The notes: generated from the sequence alone by a model not told the origin. A stretch of DNA of 64,000 nucleotides from Bernardetia sp. (GCA_020630575.1 JAHDBD010000007.1:124001-188000); one strand, 5' to 3'; counted from the stretch's first letter, positions 42,384 to 51,371 are shown. Program-made: numbers and translations.

Positions 42384-43244
42384 ATGAATCAAAAAGCAGA
42401 TTGGAAAGTCATCGAAGAATTAAATAATATCAAATTTGAAGATATTACTTACAAAAAATCAAATGGAGTGGCTCGTATTGCCTTCAACCGTCCAGAAGTC
42501 AGAAATGCGTTTCGCCCAAAAACAGTAACCGAATTATACGTAGCTTTTTTAGATGCTAGAGAAGATACTTCTATCGGAGTAGTTTTGCTTTCCTCAGAAG
42601 GTCCTTCGCCAAAAGATGGAGTTTATTCGTTTTGTAGTGGTGGCGACCAGCGTACACGAGGACATCAAGGATATGTAGGCGAAGACGGAATGCCAAGACT
42701 TAATATTTTAGAAGTTCAACGTCTTATGCGTTTTATGCCAAAGGCTGTCATTGCTGTCGTAAATGGTTGGGCTGTTGGTGGTGGACATAGTTTGCATGTC
42801 GTTTGTGATTTGACTTTGGCGAGTAAAGAACACGCTATTTTCAAACAAACTGATGCCGATGTTACCAGTTTTGATGGTGGTTATGGTTCTGCGTATTTGG
42901 CTAAAATGGTTGGACAAAAACGAGCTAGAGAAATTTTCTTTTTGGGTCGTAATTATTCAGCACAAGAAGCCTATGAAATGGGAATGGTAAATGCCGTTAT
43001 TCCTCACGAAGAATTAGAAGACACAGCGTATGAGTGGGCGCAAGAAATTTTAGAAAAATCGCCTACGTCTATCAAAATGCTCAAATTTGCTTTCAATCTA
43101 ACCGATGACGGAATGGTCGGACAACAAGTTTTTGCAGGAGAAGCAACACGCCTAGCCTACATGACTGACGAAGCAAAAGAAGGAAGAAATGCCTTTTTGG
43201 AAAAAAGAAAACCAGACTTTAAAGATATCAAATGGATTCCTTAA
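42384..43244 (+). CDS. menB: 1,4-dihydroxy-2-naphthoyl-CoA synthase
   Basis: Crotonase-fold enzyme that closes the naphthoquinone ring in menaquinone synthesis. The start at 42384 (MNQKADWKVIEEL) fits the family N-terminus; the frame upstream to 42267 has no conserved sequence. Signature segments are ARIAFNRPEVRNAFRPKTV, FCSGGDQRTRGHQGYVG, VNGWAVGGGHSLHVVCDLTLAS and the DADVTSFDGGYGSAYLA loop. At 286 residues it is full length. Other men genes are not in the window. Confidence 0.96.
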   Translation: MNQKADWKVIEELNNIKFEDITYKKSNGVARIAFNRPEVRNAFRPKTVTELYVAFLDAREDTSIGVVLLSSEGPSPKDGVYSFCSGGDQRTRGHQGYVGEDGMPRLNILEVQRLMRFMPKAVIAVVNGWAVGGGHSLHVVCDLTLASKEHAIFKQTDADVTSFDGGYGSAYLAKMVGQKRAREIFFLGRNYSAQEAYEMGMVNAVIPHEELEDTAYEWAQEILEKSPTSIKMLKFAFNLTDDGMVGQQVFAGEATRLAYMTDEAKEGRNAFLEKRKPDFKDIKWIP

Positions 43245-43249
43245 TTTTC

Positions 43250-43345
43250 AGTTATCAGTAAACAGTTGAAAAAATTTAGAATTCTGAATGTAGAATTTAG
43301 AATTCTAAATTTTTTCGTAATTCGTAATTTTTAATTCGTAATTGA
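43250..43345 (+). repeat. Intergenic repeat, copy B, with internal hairpin
   Basis: The left part has CAGTTATCAGTAAACAGTTG words, the right part TTTTTTCGTAATTCGTAATT and its derivatives, as in copy A at 4831-4953. Between them, AAAATTTAGAATTCT (43271-43285) and AGAATTCTAAATTTT (43299-43313) form a perfect 15-bp stem. The repeat abuts the TTG start of the methyltransferase. Confidence 0.55.
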
Positions 43346-44140
43346 TTGAACCAAGACTACTATAAAAATTATTATCACCTAGAACGAAATCATTGGTGGT
43401 TTGTGGTACGTTTAGAAATATTAAAACAAGAACTTCAAAAAATAGCTGTTTTAGAGAAAAAATCTAAACGAAAAATATTAAACATAGGAATTGCAACAGG
43501 AAAAACATCTGAAATGCTTTCTCAATTTGGAGAAGTAACTTCAGTAGAATATGATGCTGTTTGTGCCGAATTTGTACGACAAAAATTAAATATTGAAGTT
43601 ATTGAAGGTTCGATTTTAGAATTACCTTTTGAAGAGAATAGTTTTGACTGGGTTTGTGCTTTTGATGTTGTCGAACATGTAAAAGATGACAAAAAAGCCA
43701 TTTCAGAAATGACTAGAGTTTGTAAAGAACAAGGTAAAATCTGTATAACTGTGCCTGCTTTTCAAAGTCTTTGGAGTCATCACGATGAAATAAATCAACA
43801 TTTTAAAAGATATAAAATGAATGAAATTTTAAAATTATTTGATTTGCAAAGTAAAAAGATAGATAATACTTCTTCTTTCAAGATTCTTCGAAAAACTTAT
43901 TTTAATTCTTTTTTATTTATTCCAATTTGGCTTTTCAGAAAACTAAACTTTCTGATTCCTCAGCAGTTTATTCGAAAAGGTTCAGGTTCTGATTTTGAGA
44001 TTTATAAAGAAAACCGTTTTTTAGATTCAATTTTGAAAGGGATTTTTAGAATAGAAAAAAAAATACTCCGAAAGAATATTTCATTTTCCTTCGGAGTTTC
44101 TTTATTGTTTTTTATTGAAAAGCAAAAACATAGAGATTAA
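43346..44140 (+). CDS. Class I SAM-dependent methyltransferase
   Basis: 264 residues. The SAM-binding loop is ILNIGIATGKTSEML, then VEYDAV, EGSILELPFEENSFDWVCAFDVVEHV and a HHDEINQHFKRY motif common in small-molecule or sugar methyltransferases. A C-terminal hydrophobic patch (FNSFLFIPIWLF) may touch the membrane. The start is TTG at 43346, immediately after an in-frame TGA; no ATG fits upstream and the next Met is inside the SAM domain. The substrate is unknown. The intergenic repeat copy B directly precedes it. Confidence 0.82.
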   Translation: MNQDYYKNYYHLERNHWWFVVRLEILKQELQKIAVLEKKSKRKILNIGIATGKTSEMLSQFGEVTSVEYDAVCAEFVRQKLNIEVIEGSILELPFEENSFDWVCAFDVVEHVKDDKKAISEMTRVCKEQGKICITVPAFQSLWSHHDEINQHFKRYKMNEILKLFDLQSKKIDNTSSFKILRKTYFNSFLFIPIWLFRKLNFLIPQQFIRKGSGSDFEIYKENRFLDSILKGIFRIEKKILRKNISFSFGVSLLFFIEKQKHRD

Positions 44141-44156
44141 GAATAGTATTCAAAAA

Positions 44157-45455
44157 CTACTTTTTCAAACTTCCTTTCAAAACATCAATATTCCATTCAT
44201 TTTCCTTCGCAATTTCTTGTAAAACTTCCATTTTCCAAGAGTTGGCAACAATTTCTATTCCATGCCAAAGAACATCATTTTTGTTTTTATTGGAAAGAAT
44301 AAGCGATTGAACATTTAATCCTTTGTAGTCTGTAAGTGCATCACGCAGATTAGTAAAGATAATTTCTCGTTGATGAAGTGTTCTCTGGTGCTGTTTTTTC
44401 TCTTGATAATACTCTTCTTTTTCTTCTGCTCGTTTGTCTAATTCTCTAAAAAAACGATTTTTTCTATCTGATAAATCTATTTTTGAAAGCTCAAAAAACT
44501 CATCGGCACGTTTCTTAAAATGATGAGAAGAACCACGCAGAGTTTCCCATTCCTCTAATTTTTGAGGTGGCTTTACGACAAGTTCTGCCAAACGATTATT
44601 TGAAATTACTCTGTAATGAGGACGATTTACATTTTTTGCTATTGCATCTCTAAGATTCCAATACATAGCGAAGCGAACAGTATTTTCTTCTGGAAATTTG
44701 TATTTAATGGCTGCTTTTAGAGCTGTAGCAGTATTTTTATCTTCCAAATCATTTCCATTATCTACACTTTTGTCTGTGTTTTCCCTTCCAATTTCTTCTA
44801 ATTTCTCTCTCTCTTCATCATACCATTTCCATCTATCTAATTTTTGAAGCTCTTTTTTTAGAATTTCAAAGAGTTCGAACAAATAAATTACATCAGTAGC
44901 TGCATAAATAAGTTGTGACTTTGAAAGAGGACGCTTTGCCCAGTCTGAAATCTGTTCTTGCTTTTCTAATTCAATGCCTAACTTTTCTTCTACAAGACTT
45001 TGAAGACCAATATCGTTACTAGACTTGAGCAAAAAACGATACATAAGAGCTGTATCCTGAATATTTTTGATAGAACAATTATAGATATCTCCTATCACAA
45101 TCAAATCGGAAGAAGAGCTATGAAACAACTTTTCAACATTTGGATTTTCTAAAACAGAAAGTAAAGGCTTTATATTTCCTTCTAATTTGACAGTATCAAT
45201 CAAATAAATTTTGTCTTTGTCATAAATCTGAACCAAGCACAAATGCCTACCATAATAATTATTATTATCATCGAATTCGGTGTCAATGGCAATTTGAGAA
45301 CATTTTTCCCACTTTTGCGCCACTTTTTCTAGCTCTTCGATAGTTTTGATATAAATTGGATTGGGGATTTTTGGAGAACTTTTTTTTGCACCTAATTGAT
45401 TACGTTGTAAATCACTTAATAAATCGCCTAATGAGTTGGTTGAATTTTTTGACAT
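44157..45455 (-). CDS. RNase D-like 3'-5' exonuclease with HRDC domain
   Basis: 432 residues. The DEDDy exonuclease domain (about 30-215) has IAIDTEFDD, a LVQIYDKDKIYLIDTV strand, FHSSSSDLIV, and YAATDVIYLFEL with the conserved Tyr/Asp. An HRDC-like helical domain follows (about 245-330), and the last ~100 residues are charged helices. RNase D matures tRNA 3' ends in E. coli (family knowledge). It is downstream of a DnaJ-like gene on the same strand but separated from it by a hairpin terminator. Confidence 0.88.
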   Translation of the reverse strand: MSKNSTNSLGDLLSDLQRNQLGAKKSSPKIPNPIYIKTIEELEKVAQKWEKCSQIAIDTEFDDNNNYYGRHLCLVQIYDKDKIYLIDTVKLEGNIKPLLSVLENPNVEKLFHSSSSDLIVIGDIYNCSIKNIQDTALMYRFLLKSSNDIGLQSLVEEKLGIELEKQEQISDWAKRPLSKSQLIYAATDVIYLFELFEILKKELQKLDRWKWYDEEREKLEEIGRENTDKSVDNGNDLEDKNTATALKAAIKYKFPEENTVRFAMYWNLRDAIAKNVNRPHYRVISNNRLAELVVKPPQKLEEWETLRGSSHHFKKRADEFFELSKIDLSDRKNRFFRELDKRAEEKEEYYQEKKQHQRTLHQREIIFTNLRDALTDYKGLNVQSLILSNKNKNDVLWHGIEIVANSWKMEVLQEIAKENEWNIDVLKGSLKK

Positions 45456-45474
45456 CTTTCTGTATGAACATAAT

Positions 45475-45508
45475 AAACCCTAAGGGTTTTCGAAGATCCT
45501 TAGGGTTT
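45475..45508 (-). terminator. Terminator of the DnaJ-like gene
   Basis: AAACCCTAAGG (45475-45485) pairs with CCTTAGGGTTT (45498-45508). Located just 3' of the DnaJ-like stop on the minus strand. The same stem word occurs at 48252 and 27254. Confidence 0.7.
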
Positions 45509-45522
45509 AAAAATAAATAATA

Positions 45523-46407
45523 TTATAATTTTGATAATTCTTGGAAAAGCTCTTTCTCTCTTGGAGATAAATTTTGAGGAAGCTCAACTTCAATTTTGAT
45601 ATATAAATCTCCAAACTGACCAGCTTGGTTATAAACTGGCATCCCTTTTCCTTTAATGCGAAATACTTTTCCGTTGGCAGTTTCGGCAGCAATAGGAAAT
45701 AAGATTTTACCTTTCATTGTCGGAACAGAAATTTTTCCTCCCAACATAGCCTCATACAAAGAAACTTTTGCTGTTGTGTGCAAATCGTTTTCTTCTCTTG
45801 TAAAATCTTTATTTTCATCTATCTCAACAACTACTACAATATCTTCATCTTTTTCACCTTTTGCTCCTAGTTTTAGTTTCTGACCATCAGCAATTCCTTC
45901 TTTTAGTTTTAAGCGAATACGATTTTTATTTACTGTAATTACTCGTGTAGTTCCTGCGTATGCTTCCTCTAAAGAAATACTTGTTTTGATTTCTTTTTCT
46001 TTGGGTTTTCTTTTTATTCCTGTTGTCTCTTTTTCATTTTTAAAGATAGTTTCTCTTCCCAAATCAACCACATTTTTAAAGGCATCACTCATGCGCTCTC
46101 TTGTGAAAAGGTCTTTAAACTCAAAGTCTTTTTCTTGTGTTTTTTGGTATGCACTTTTTGCTTTATCAGCAAATTTGCTATAGCTCCCCCAATTTTTGCC
46201 CATCAAATCATATTGCGCCCTTTTTGTTGAGTCACTCAAAATATCATGAGCTTCATTGAGATCTTTAAATCTTTTTTCAGCCAAAATATCATTTGGATTA
46301 CGATCAGGATGATATTTTTTAGCAAGTTCTCTATATTTTTTTTTTATTTCTTCGGCACTTGCATTTTTTCGAAGACCAAGAATTTTATAATAATCTTTGT
46401 ATTGCAT
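45523..46407 (-). CDS. CbpA-like J-domain co-chaperone
   Basis: 294 residues. J domain at 1-70 with His33-Pro34-Asp35 that stimulates DnaK, then a Lys-rich linker and the two beta-barrel C-terminal domains of class II DnaJ (about 140-290; ISLEEAYAGTTRVITV, LHTTAKVSLYEAMLGGKISVPTMKG and FRIKGKGMPVYN). No zinc finger or Gly/Phe region is present, as in CbpA. It probably helps DnaK fold or disaggregate proteins under stress or nucleoid-associated conditions. Monocistronic. Confidence 0.92.
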   Translation of the reverse strand: MQYKDYYKILGLRKNASAEEIKKKYRELAKKYHPDRNPNDILAEKRFKDLNEAHDILSDSTKRAQYDLMGKNWGSYSKFADKAKSAYQKTQEKDFEFKDLFTRERMSDAFKNVVDLGRETIFKNEKETTGIKRKPKEKEIKTSISLEEAYAGTTRVITVNKNRIRLKLKEGIADGQKLKLGAKGEKDEDIVVVVEIDENKDFTREENDLHTTAKVSLYEAMLGGKISVPTMKGKILFPIAAETANGKVFRIKGKGMPVYNQAGQFGDLYIKIEVELPQNLSPREKELFQELSKL

Positions 46408-46419
46408 GGTATGTATTAT

Positions 46420-46443
46420 GTTGCTTGTGAGGACACAAGCAAC
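46420..46443. repeat. REP-like hairpin R3
   Basis: GTTGCTTGTG (46420-46429) pairs perfectly with CACAAGCAAC (46434-46443) over an AGGA loop, followed by GAC. A shorter and diverged relative of R1, R2 and R4. Confidence 0.6.
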
Positions 46444-46534
46444 GACTATATTTTTATTTTTATGATAGACATCTTACCGTTTTTTGGTATTCCATTCTTG
46501 CCATTATTGATGTTTCACCAACGACAATTAATCT

Positions 46535-47365
46535 TTACCAGTCTGGCTTTCCTGTTTTACGTGGTTTCTTGCCTTTGCGTTGTTGTTGTTGTAAATATTG
46601 TGCTTCATTTTGCTTCATAGCATCCAAAATCTGCTCAGCTTTTTCTTGTGAAATATCCATATCTTTCAGTTTATCAGCAGCAGATTGTTGTTGTTGAGCT
46701 TGTTTCTGAGCATCTTTTTCTTCTTTGCTTTGGTCTTGCTCTTTGTTTTCTTGTCCGTCTTGCCCATCCTGATTTTGGTCTTCCTCACTTTTTTGTTCGT
46801 CTTGTTCTTGCTGTTCTTGTTCTTCTTTTTGGTCTTCGCTTTTATCCTTTTGTTCTTGCTCTTGTTTTTGCATTTCAATTTCTAAAAGACGTTTCAAGAG
46901 TTCATAATCAAAACGAGCTTCTTCATTATACTCATCAGCACGAAGAGCATTTTTAAAATTAACTAAAGCGTCTTCATAAATTTTCTTCTTGTCTTTGGGT
47001 TTAGTTTTTTCCGAACCTGCACGTTTTGCCTTCAAAATTCCTACTTGAAGATTTGCAATGCTGCGTACTTTATCGTTTTTACTATTTACAGCTTGTGAAT
47101 AATAGGTAAGAGCCGAAGAAATAGCAGACGTATCTTGCTGCTCAAAATAAGCATGTGCCAAATTAAGAGTAACTATTGGTTCTTCTAATTTCCAAATATT
47201 ATTCATATAAAGAAGTTCTGAGGCTGCTTCTTTATAGTTTTTATCTTGATATAACTGAGTAGCTTTTTTCTTTGCGCTATTGGTTTGGAATATATACACA
47301 GGATTCCACCACTCTTGACCGAGCGAAAGACCTAAAAAAGCGACTATCCAAACTAGTTTTTGCAT
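46535..47365 (-). CDS. batC: BatC-like TPR protein
   Basis: 276 residues with an N-terminal signal or anchor helix and two or three TPRs (ALTYYSQAVNSKND, YEDALVNFKNALRADEYNEEARFDYELL), then a very Gln/Glu/Lys-rich segment (about 165-235) and the conserved tail SAADKLKDMDISQEKAEQIL ending in KPDW. This tail is characteristic of BatC/BatE of the Bacteroides aerotolerance (bat) operon with MoxR and BatA/B. Here no other bat genes are adjacent. The codon-repetitive acidic region is a low-complexity stretch. Confidence 0.75.
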   Translation of the reverse strand: MQKLVWIVAFLGLSLGQEWWNPVYIFQTNSAKKKATQLYQDKNYKEAASELLYMNNIWKLEEPIVTLNLAHAYFEQQDTSAISSALTYYSQAVNSKNDKVRSIANLQVGILKAKRAGSEKTKPKDKKKIYEDALVNFKNALRADEYNEEARFDYELLKRLLEIEMQKQEQEQKDKSEDQKEEQEQQEQDEQKSEEDQNQDGQDGQENKEQDQSKEEKDAQKQAQQQQSAADKLKDMDISQEKAEQILDAMKQNEAQYLQQQQRKGKKPRKTGKPDW

Positions 47366-47403
47366 GATTTTTTAATGAATGATTTCTGATTAACTAAACA
47401 CAA

Positions 47404-48237
47404 TTATTTTTTAATTTGCTTTGCTATTTCTTCTACAAATTCTTTTGATACTTTAGCATACTTTGCTATTTTTTCATAGGCTAATCCATCTTTGAGCATT
47501 TCTGTAATAGATTCTACTGCTCTTTTTAGTTCTCCTTGCTTATACCTCAAATCCTCTTCGATATTATATGTTAGTGCCATAGCTGTTATATGTTTAATAA
47601 TTTGTGATTGTAATTTTCTTAATTTAGATAAAACTTCTAACTGTATAACGGTCTTTTTTTGAATAGAGTTTTCAATTGGAAGGTCTTTTATTTTTTGAAG
47701 AATATTTTTGATGATAGTATCTGAATCTGTTTTTCCAAAATCTGCTAAGATAGCCAAAATAATCTCCTCTGGTTTATTAGAATTTAAGAATAATTCATAA
47801 CTAAAATCCTGCATATTAATCACATCAAAACGAAAAGATAAATTTTTAGCTTCAATAATTTGTTTCATTTTGGCTTTTCCTGTTCCAATGAAAAAAACAT
47901 ATTGATGGACATCTAATTTATACTTTCTATACAGAATAGCATAATATTCATTCATACGATGAGCCATATCTTTCTCATCAACAGTTTGAAATTCTATATG
48001 AAGGATAAAATCTTTTATTTTCTCCTTTTGTGCTTTATCTGCAATCACCTTTTTCAAAAAATCAGGTTTTCGTTCTAAAGTAGTTTGTAAATCATTCGGA
48101 ATTTCTCGTAAATTCTTAGGATTGATATTTAATAGCTTTTCAGCAAAAGGAATAATCAATTCTTCGATATTTTCCTTAAAGATTTTATCGTATTCCTGTG
48201 ATTGATAACTCTGTTTTACGACCTCTTTTTTCTTCAT
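47404..48237 (-). CDS. Rpn-family PD-(D/E)XK nuclease/transposase-like protein
   Basis: 277 residues with the Rpn/PDDEXK_2 pattern: an N-terminal DKIFKENIEELIIPFAEKLL, ERKPDFLKKV holding the catalytic Asp, and DFILHIEFQT holding the Glu-x-Gln, followed by MAHRMNEYYAILYRKYKLDVHQYVFFIG. Rpn proteins promote recombination by cutting DNA and are numerous in mobile contexts. The C-terminus is a regulatory helical segment. It lies just downstream of pdhA behind a 15-bp terminator and looks like an insertion between housekeeping genes, although no insertion-sequence ends are visible. Confidence 0.82.
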   Translation of the reverse strand: MKKKEVVKQSYQSQEYDKIFKENIEELIIPFAEKLLNINPKNLREIPNDLQTTLERKPDFLKKVIADKAQKEKIKDFILHIEFQTVDEKDMAHRMNEYYAILYRKYKLDVHQYVFFIGTGKAKMKQIIEAKNLSFRFDVINMQDFSYELFLNSNKPEEIILAILADFGKTDSDTIIKNILQKIKDLPIENSIQKKTVIQLEVLSKLRKLQSQIIKHITAMALTYNIEEDLRYKQGELKRAVESITEMLKDGLAYEKIAKYAKVSKEFVEEIAKQIKK

Positions 48238-48251
48238 TAAAAATAGAATTT

Positions 48252-48285
48252 AAACCCTAAGGCTCTGCGAAGAGCCTTAGGGTTT
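48252..48285 (-). terminator. Terminator of pdhA
   Basis: AAACCCTAAGGCTCT (48252-48266) and AGAGCCTTAGGGTTT (48271-48285) form a perfect 15-bp stem with a GCGA loop, between pdhA and the nuclease gene. It shares its outer 11 bases with 45475-45485. Confidence 0.85.
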
Positions 48286-48294
48286 AGAAATAAA

Positions 48295-49380
48295 TTAATC
48301 CATAATAAATGGATAATCCTCTTGTTTGTAAATATCTGTGAATGCTTCTTTTGCATCTGGGAAATCAGATTCTTCTGCAAATTTTACAGATTCTTCTACT
48401 CTTTCTTTGATGTCTGCATCAATTTTATCCAAATCTTCTTGTGAAGCATATTTTTGCTCTAAAATAACATCTTTTACTTGCTCTATTGGGTCTTTTTTAC
48501 GGTATTCGTTTACTTCTTCACGAGTACGGTATTTTGCAGGGTCAGACATAGAGTGTCCTTTATAACGATACGTTCTAAACTCCAAAAGAGTAGGTCCTTC
48601 ACCACTTCTAGCACGATCAGCAGCTCTTGCAACAGCTTCGTGAACAGCTTCCACACTCATTGCATCAACAGCTTCAGAAGGCATATCATACGATTCTCCA
48701 AGAGTTGATAAATCAATTACATTTGAAGTTCTGCTTACAGAAGTTCCCATAGCATAACCATTGTTTTCAATCACAAAAATGACAGGAATTTTCCAAAGCA
48801 TTGCCATATTAAAGGCTTCATGGATTGCTCCTTGACGAACTGCACCATCACCCATATAACAGATACAAAGATTTCCAGTCTCGTTGTACATTTCTGCAAA
48901 ACCAATTCCTGCACCGAGTGGAACTTGCGCTCCAACAATTCCGTGTCCACCCATAAAATTGACCTCTTTGTCAAACATGTGCATTGAACCACCTTTTCCT
49001 TTTGAGCAACCTGTTTCTTTACCAAAAAGCTCTGCCATCACTGCATTTGGCGAAGTTCCCAAACCAAGTGGATGAGCATGGTCACGGTAAGCTGTTATCC
49101 ATTTATCATCTTTTGTAAGTGCCGAAACTGCGCCAGCTACACAGGCTTCTTGTCCAATATACAAGTGACAAAAACCTCTGATTTTTTGCTGTCCGTAAAG
49201 CTGTCCTGCTTTTTCTTCGAATTTACGCATAAGCTGCATATCTTCGTACCATTTCATATAAACCTCTTTTGAAAAAGAAGATTGCTTTTTTGCAGGAGTT
49301 TTAGCAGTTGTCTTTTTTGCTGCCGTTTTACGAACTGGCTTTTTTGCTGTCGTTTTGGTTGTGTTTTTTGCGTCGCTCAT
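48295..49380 (-). CDS. pdhA: Pyruvate dehydrogenase E1 component, alpha subunit
   Basis: TPP-dependent E1-alpha that decarboxylates pyruvate for acetyl-CoA. TPP and metal sites are clear: MGDGAVRQGAIHEAFN ... IENNGYAMGT, HGIVGAQVPLGAGIGFA and the phosphorylation-loop-like YRYKGHSMSDPAKYR. The catalytic core starts near residue 40. Before it is a ~36-residue extension built from Lys/Ala/Thr repeats (KKPVRKTAAKKTTAKTPAKK) that looks like a histone H1 tail. E1-beta is not adjacent. Confidence 0.95.
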   Translation of the reverse strand: MSDAKNTTKTTAKKPVRKTAAKKTTAKTPAKKQSSFSKEVYMKWYEDMQLMRKFEEKAGQLYGQQKIRGFCHLYIGQEACVAGAVSALTKDDKWITAYRDHAHPLGLGTSPNAVMAELFGKETGCSKGKGGSMHMFDKEVNFMGGHGIVGAQVPLGAGIGFAEMYNETGNLCICYMGDGAVRQGAIHEAFNMAMLWKIPVIFVIENNGYAMGTSVSRTSNVIDLSTLGESYDMPSEAVDAMSVEAVHEAVARAADRARSGEGPTLLEFRTYRYKGHSMSDPAKYRTREEVNEYRKKDPIEQVKDVILEQKYASQEDLDKIDADIKERVEESVKFAEESDFPDAKEAFTDIYKQEDYPFIMD

Positions 49381-49533
49381 AATTATAAATTTATATAGAA
49401 GTTGGCGTTTGTGCTTTTTTGTGTCTATTTAGAATATTTTTTTAAAATCTAATTGAAATTGAATATAGATTTTATAGTAAGGCAAGTTACCAATTTTTTC
49501 AGAAAAACGATAATTTTGAATTCGTGGAATCAT

Positions 49534-50052
49534 TTATTTAATAATTTTTCCGTCTATTAATTGCTGAATATCTTTTGCTAATTTTTTATTATAATTTAAA
49601 AACATCAAATAATTCATCAAAAAACCAAGACTGAAAAAGATAGGTAGAAAAATGAAGAATCCAATAGAATCATAATAACCATAAAATATAGAAATGAGAG
49701 TGGGTAAACATGCTATACTTATCAATAAGATAAACAAAATCATTCCTGCTTTGAAGTTGTGATTTGGAATAATAGTTACTTCTACAACTGTTTCTAAGGG
49801 GGTATTTGAGTTTTCTTCCACACTTCCATACGCTGTTGGAGGATGATCTTTTCTTCCTCTTGAACGTCTGCCTATTTCAAAACTATCTCCTTCTATTTTT
49901 CCATGATAGCTTAAAGGAATGATATCAAACATAGATTTTCTTTTAGGCTCTGGACTAATTTTACTTTCTATTCTCTGTATTACCTTTTGAGGAGAAAGTG
50001 AGGTTTGATAAACTACCTCTTTGGTCGGAAGTAAAGAATCTAAGAATTTCAT
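49534..50052 (-). CDS. Small membrane protein of unknown function
   Basis: 172 residues. A soluble N-terminal half (about 1-90) has beta strands and a GRRSRGRKDHPPTAYGSVEE stretch; two hydrophobic helices follow (AGMILFILLISIACLPTLISIF and IGFFIFLPIFFSLGFLMNYLMF). No family recognised. It is monocistronic, with repeat R4 directly upstream of its start. Confidence 0.55.
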   Translation of the reverse strand: MKFLDSLLPTKEVVYQTSLSPQKVIQRIESKISPEPKRKSMFDIIPLSYHGKIEGDSFEIGRRSRGRKDHPPTAYGSVEENSNTPLETVVEVTIIPNHNFKAGMILFILLISIACLPTLISIFYGYYDSIGFFIFLPIFFSLGFLMNYLMFLNYNKKLAKDIQQLIDGKIIK

Positions 50053-50090
50053 AAGTGAATTGGTTTTTCAAAAGAAATATTTTTATTTGG

Positions 50091-50130
50091 TTGTTGGTGT
50101 CGCTTCGCTCAAACACCAACAACGGCATTG
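50091..50130. repeat. REP-like hairpin repeat R4
   Basis: The 11-base arms 50090-50100 and 50113-50123 (GTTGTTGGTGT and ACACCAACAAC) enclose CGCTTCGCTCAA, followed by a GGCATTG tail. It is the reverse-complement counterpart of R1 with two substitutions and one indel. It lies just 5' of the small membrane protein gene. Confidence 0.78.
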
Positions 50131-50229
50131 AACAAAAGAAAATTGAAATAGCTTTTGATAATTTAATCAATAATTTATTAATAATGAAGTTTATCGTCAT
50201 TTTTGATGTCTCAACAAGCATATATGAAA

Positions 50230-50264
50230 AAACCTGTCTATTTCAAAGAGAAATAAACAGGTTT
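50230..50264 (-). terminator. Terminator of the aldolase gene
   Basis: AAACCTGT (50230-50237) and ACAGGTTT (50257-50264) with inner TATTT/AAATA pairing and one bulge. On the minus strand it is followed by T residues, about 30 bases after the aldolase stop. Confidence 0.6.
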
Positions 50265-50294
50265 CTATTTTTATAAAAGATTTAAACTCAAAAA

Positions 50295-51371
50295 TTATGC
50301 AATCGTAATTCCTTCATTCAAATAAACATCTTGGATTGCATTAAGAAGTTCAACTCCTTCATTGAATGGTCTTTGAAATGCTTTACGTCCAGAAATAAGT
50401 CCAGAACCACCAGCACGTTTGTTGATAACTGCTGTTTTTACTGCCTCTGCCATATCTGATGCTCCAGAAGACGCACCTCCAGAGTTGATAAGACCAATTC
50501 TACCCATATAACAGTTAGCTACTTGATAACGACACAGGTCAATAGGGTTATCAGAAGAAAGGTCTGAATATACTTTTTTATGTGTTTTTGCAAAAGCGAT
50601 ATTATTAAAAGCACCGTTGTTTTCAGGTAATTTTTGTTTGATAATATCAGCTTGAATAGTTACGCCTAAGTGATTTGCTTGTCCTGTAAGGTCAGCAGCC
50701 ACATGATAATCTACGCCATCTTTTTTAAAGTTGCTATTACGAGCATAACACCAAAGAATTGTAGCCATTCCAAGTTCGTGTGCTCTTTCAAAAGCTGCAG
50801 CTACTTCTTGAATTTGACGAGTAGATTCTTCTGAACCAAAGTAAATAGTTGCTCCAACAGCGACTGCACCCATATTCCATGCACTTTCTACCGAACCAAA
50901 CATAATTTGGTCAAATTTATTTGGGTAAGTAAGCAGTTCGTTGTGATTGATTTTTACAATAAAAGGAATTTTATGAGCATATTTTCTTGACATTAAAGCA
51001 AGATTGCCAAAAGTGGTAGCAACAGCATTACAACCTCCTTCAATAGCCAATTTTACAATGTTTTCTGGATCAAAATAATCTGGATTTGGTGCAAAAGATG
51101 CGCCTCCTGTATGTTCGATGCCTTGATCAACAGGAAGAATAGAAACATAACCTGTATTAGCCAAACGACCTGAACCATAAAGCTGTCCCAAACTACGCAA
51201 AACTTGTGGATTGCGATTTGAGTTAGTAAAAATTTTATCTACAAAATCAGGACTAGGAACGTGTAATCGCTCTTTTGAAATAGCAGGTGTAGAAAAATTA
51301 AGAAGAGTTTCAGAATCTTGACCTAGAAGTTCAGAAATACGGTCTGTAGAGAGGTTTGCAGTATGCACCAT
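50295..51371 (-). CDS. fbaB: Class I fructose-bisphosphate aldolase (FbaB/DhnA type)
   Basis: Schiff-base aldolase of glycolysis/gluconeogenesis, from the archaeal-type DhnA family found in many bacteria. 358 residues. Family features include [43 protein letters not shown] (the region with the Schiff-base strand), [14 protein letters not shown], and [15 protein letters not shown]-like strands, plus the late [12 protein letters not shown] phosphate-site motif. It is transcribed alone and ends at a hairpin. Confidence 0.92.
   Translation of the reverse strand: MVHTANLSTDRISELLGQDSETLLNFSTPAISKERLHVPSPDFVDKIFTNSNRNPQVLRSLGQLYGSGRLANTGYVSILPVDQGIEHTGGASFAPNPDYFDPENIVKLAIEGGCNAVATTFGNLALMSRKYAHKIPFIVKINHNELLTYPNKFDQIMFGSVESAWNMGAVAVGATIYFGSEESTRQIQEVAAAFERAHELGMATILWCYARNSNFKKDGVDYHVAADLTGQANHLGVTIQADIIKQKLPENNGAFNNIAFAKTHKKVYSDLSSDNPIDLCRYQVANCYMGRIGLINSGGASSGASDMAEAVKTAVINKRAGGSGLISGRKAFQRPFNEGVELLNAIQDVYLNEGITIA

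Noticed and set aside
46648-46956. Plus- and minus-strand frames over the BatC Gln/Glu region (also 46666-46885)
   Set aside because: Frames created by the codon-repetitive low-complexity stretch; translated products are simple-sequence.
47404-48237. Complete insertion sequence around the Rpn gene
   Set aside because: No terminal inverted repeats or target duplication found; the hairpin at 48252 is better explained as the pdhA terminator.
50055-50276. Plus-strand frame overlapping R4 and the 5' end of the small membrane gene
   Set aside because: Reads through a hairpin repeat and antisense sequence; no domain.
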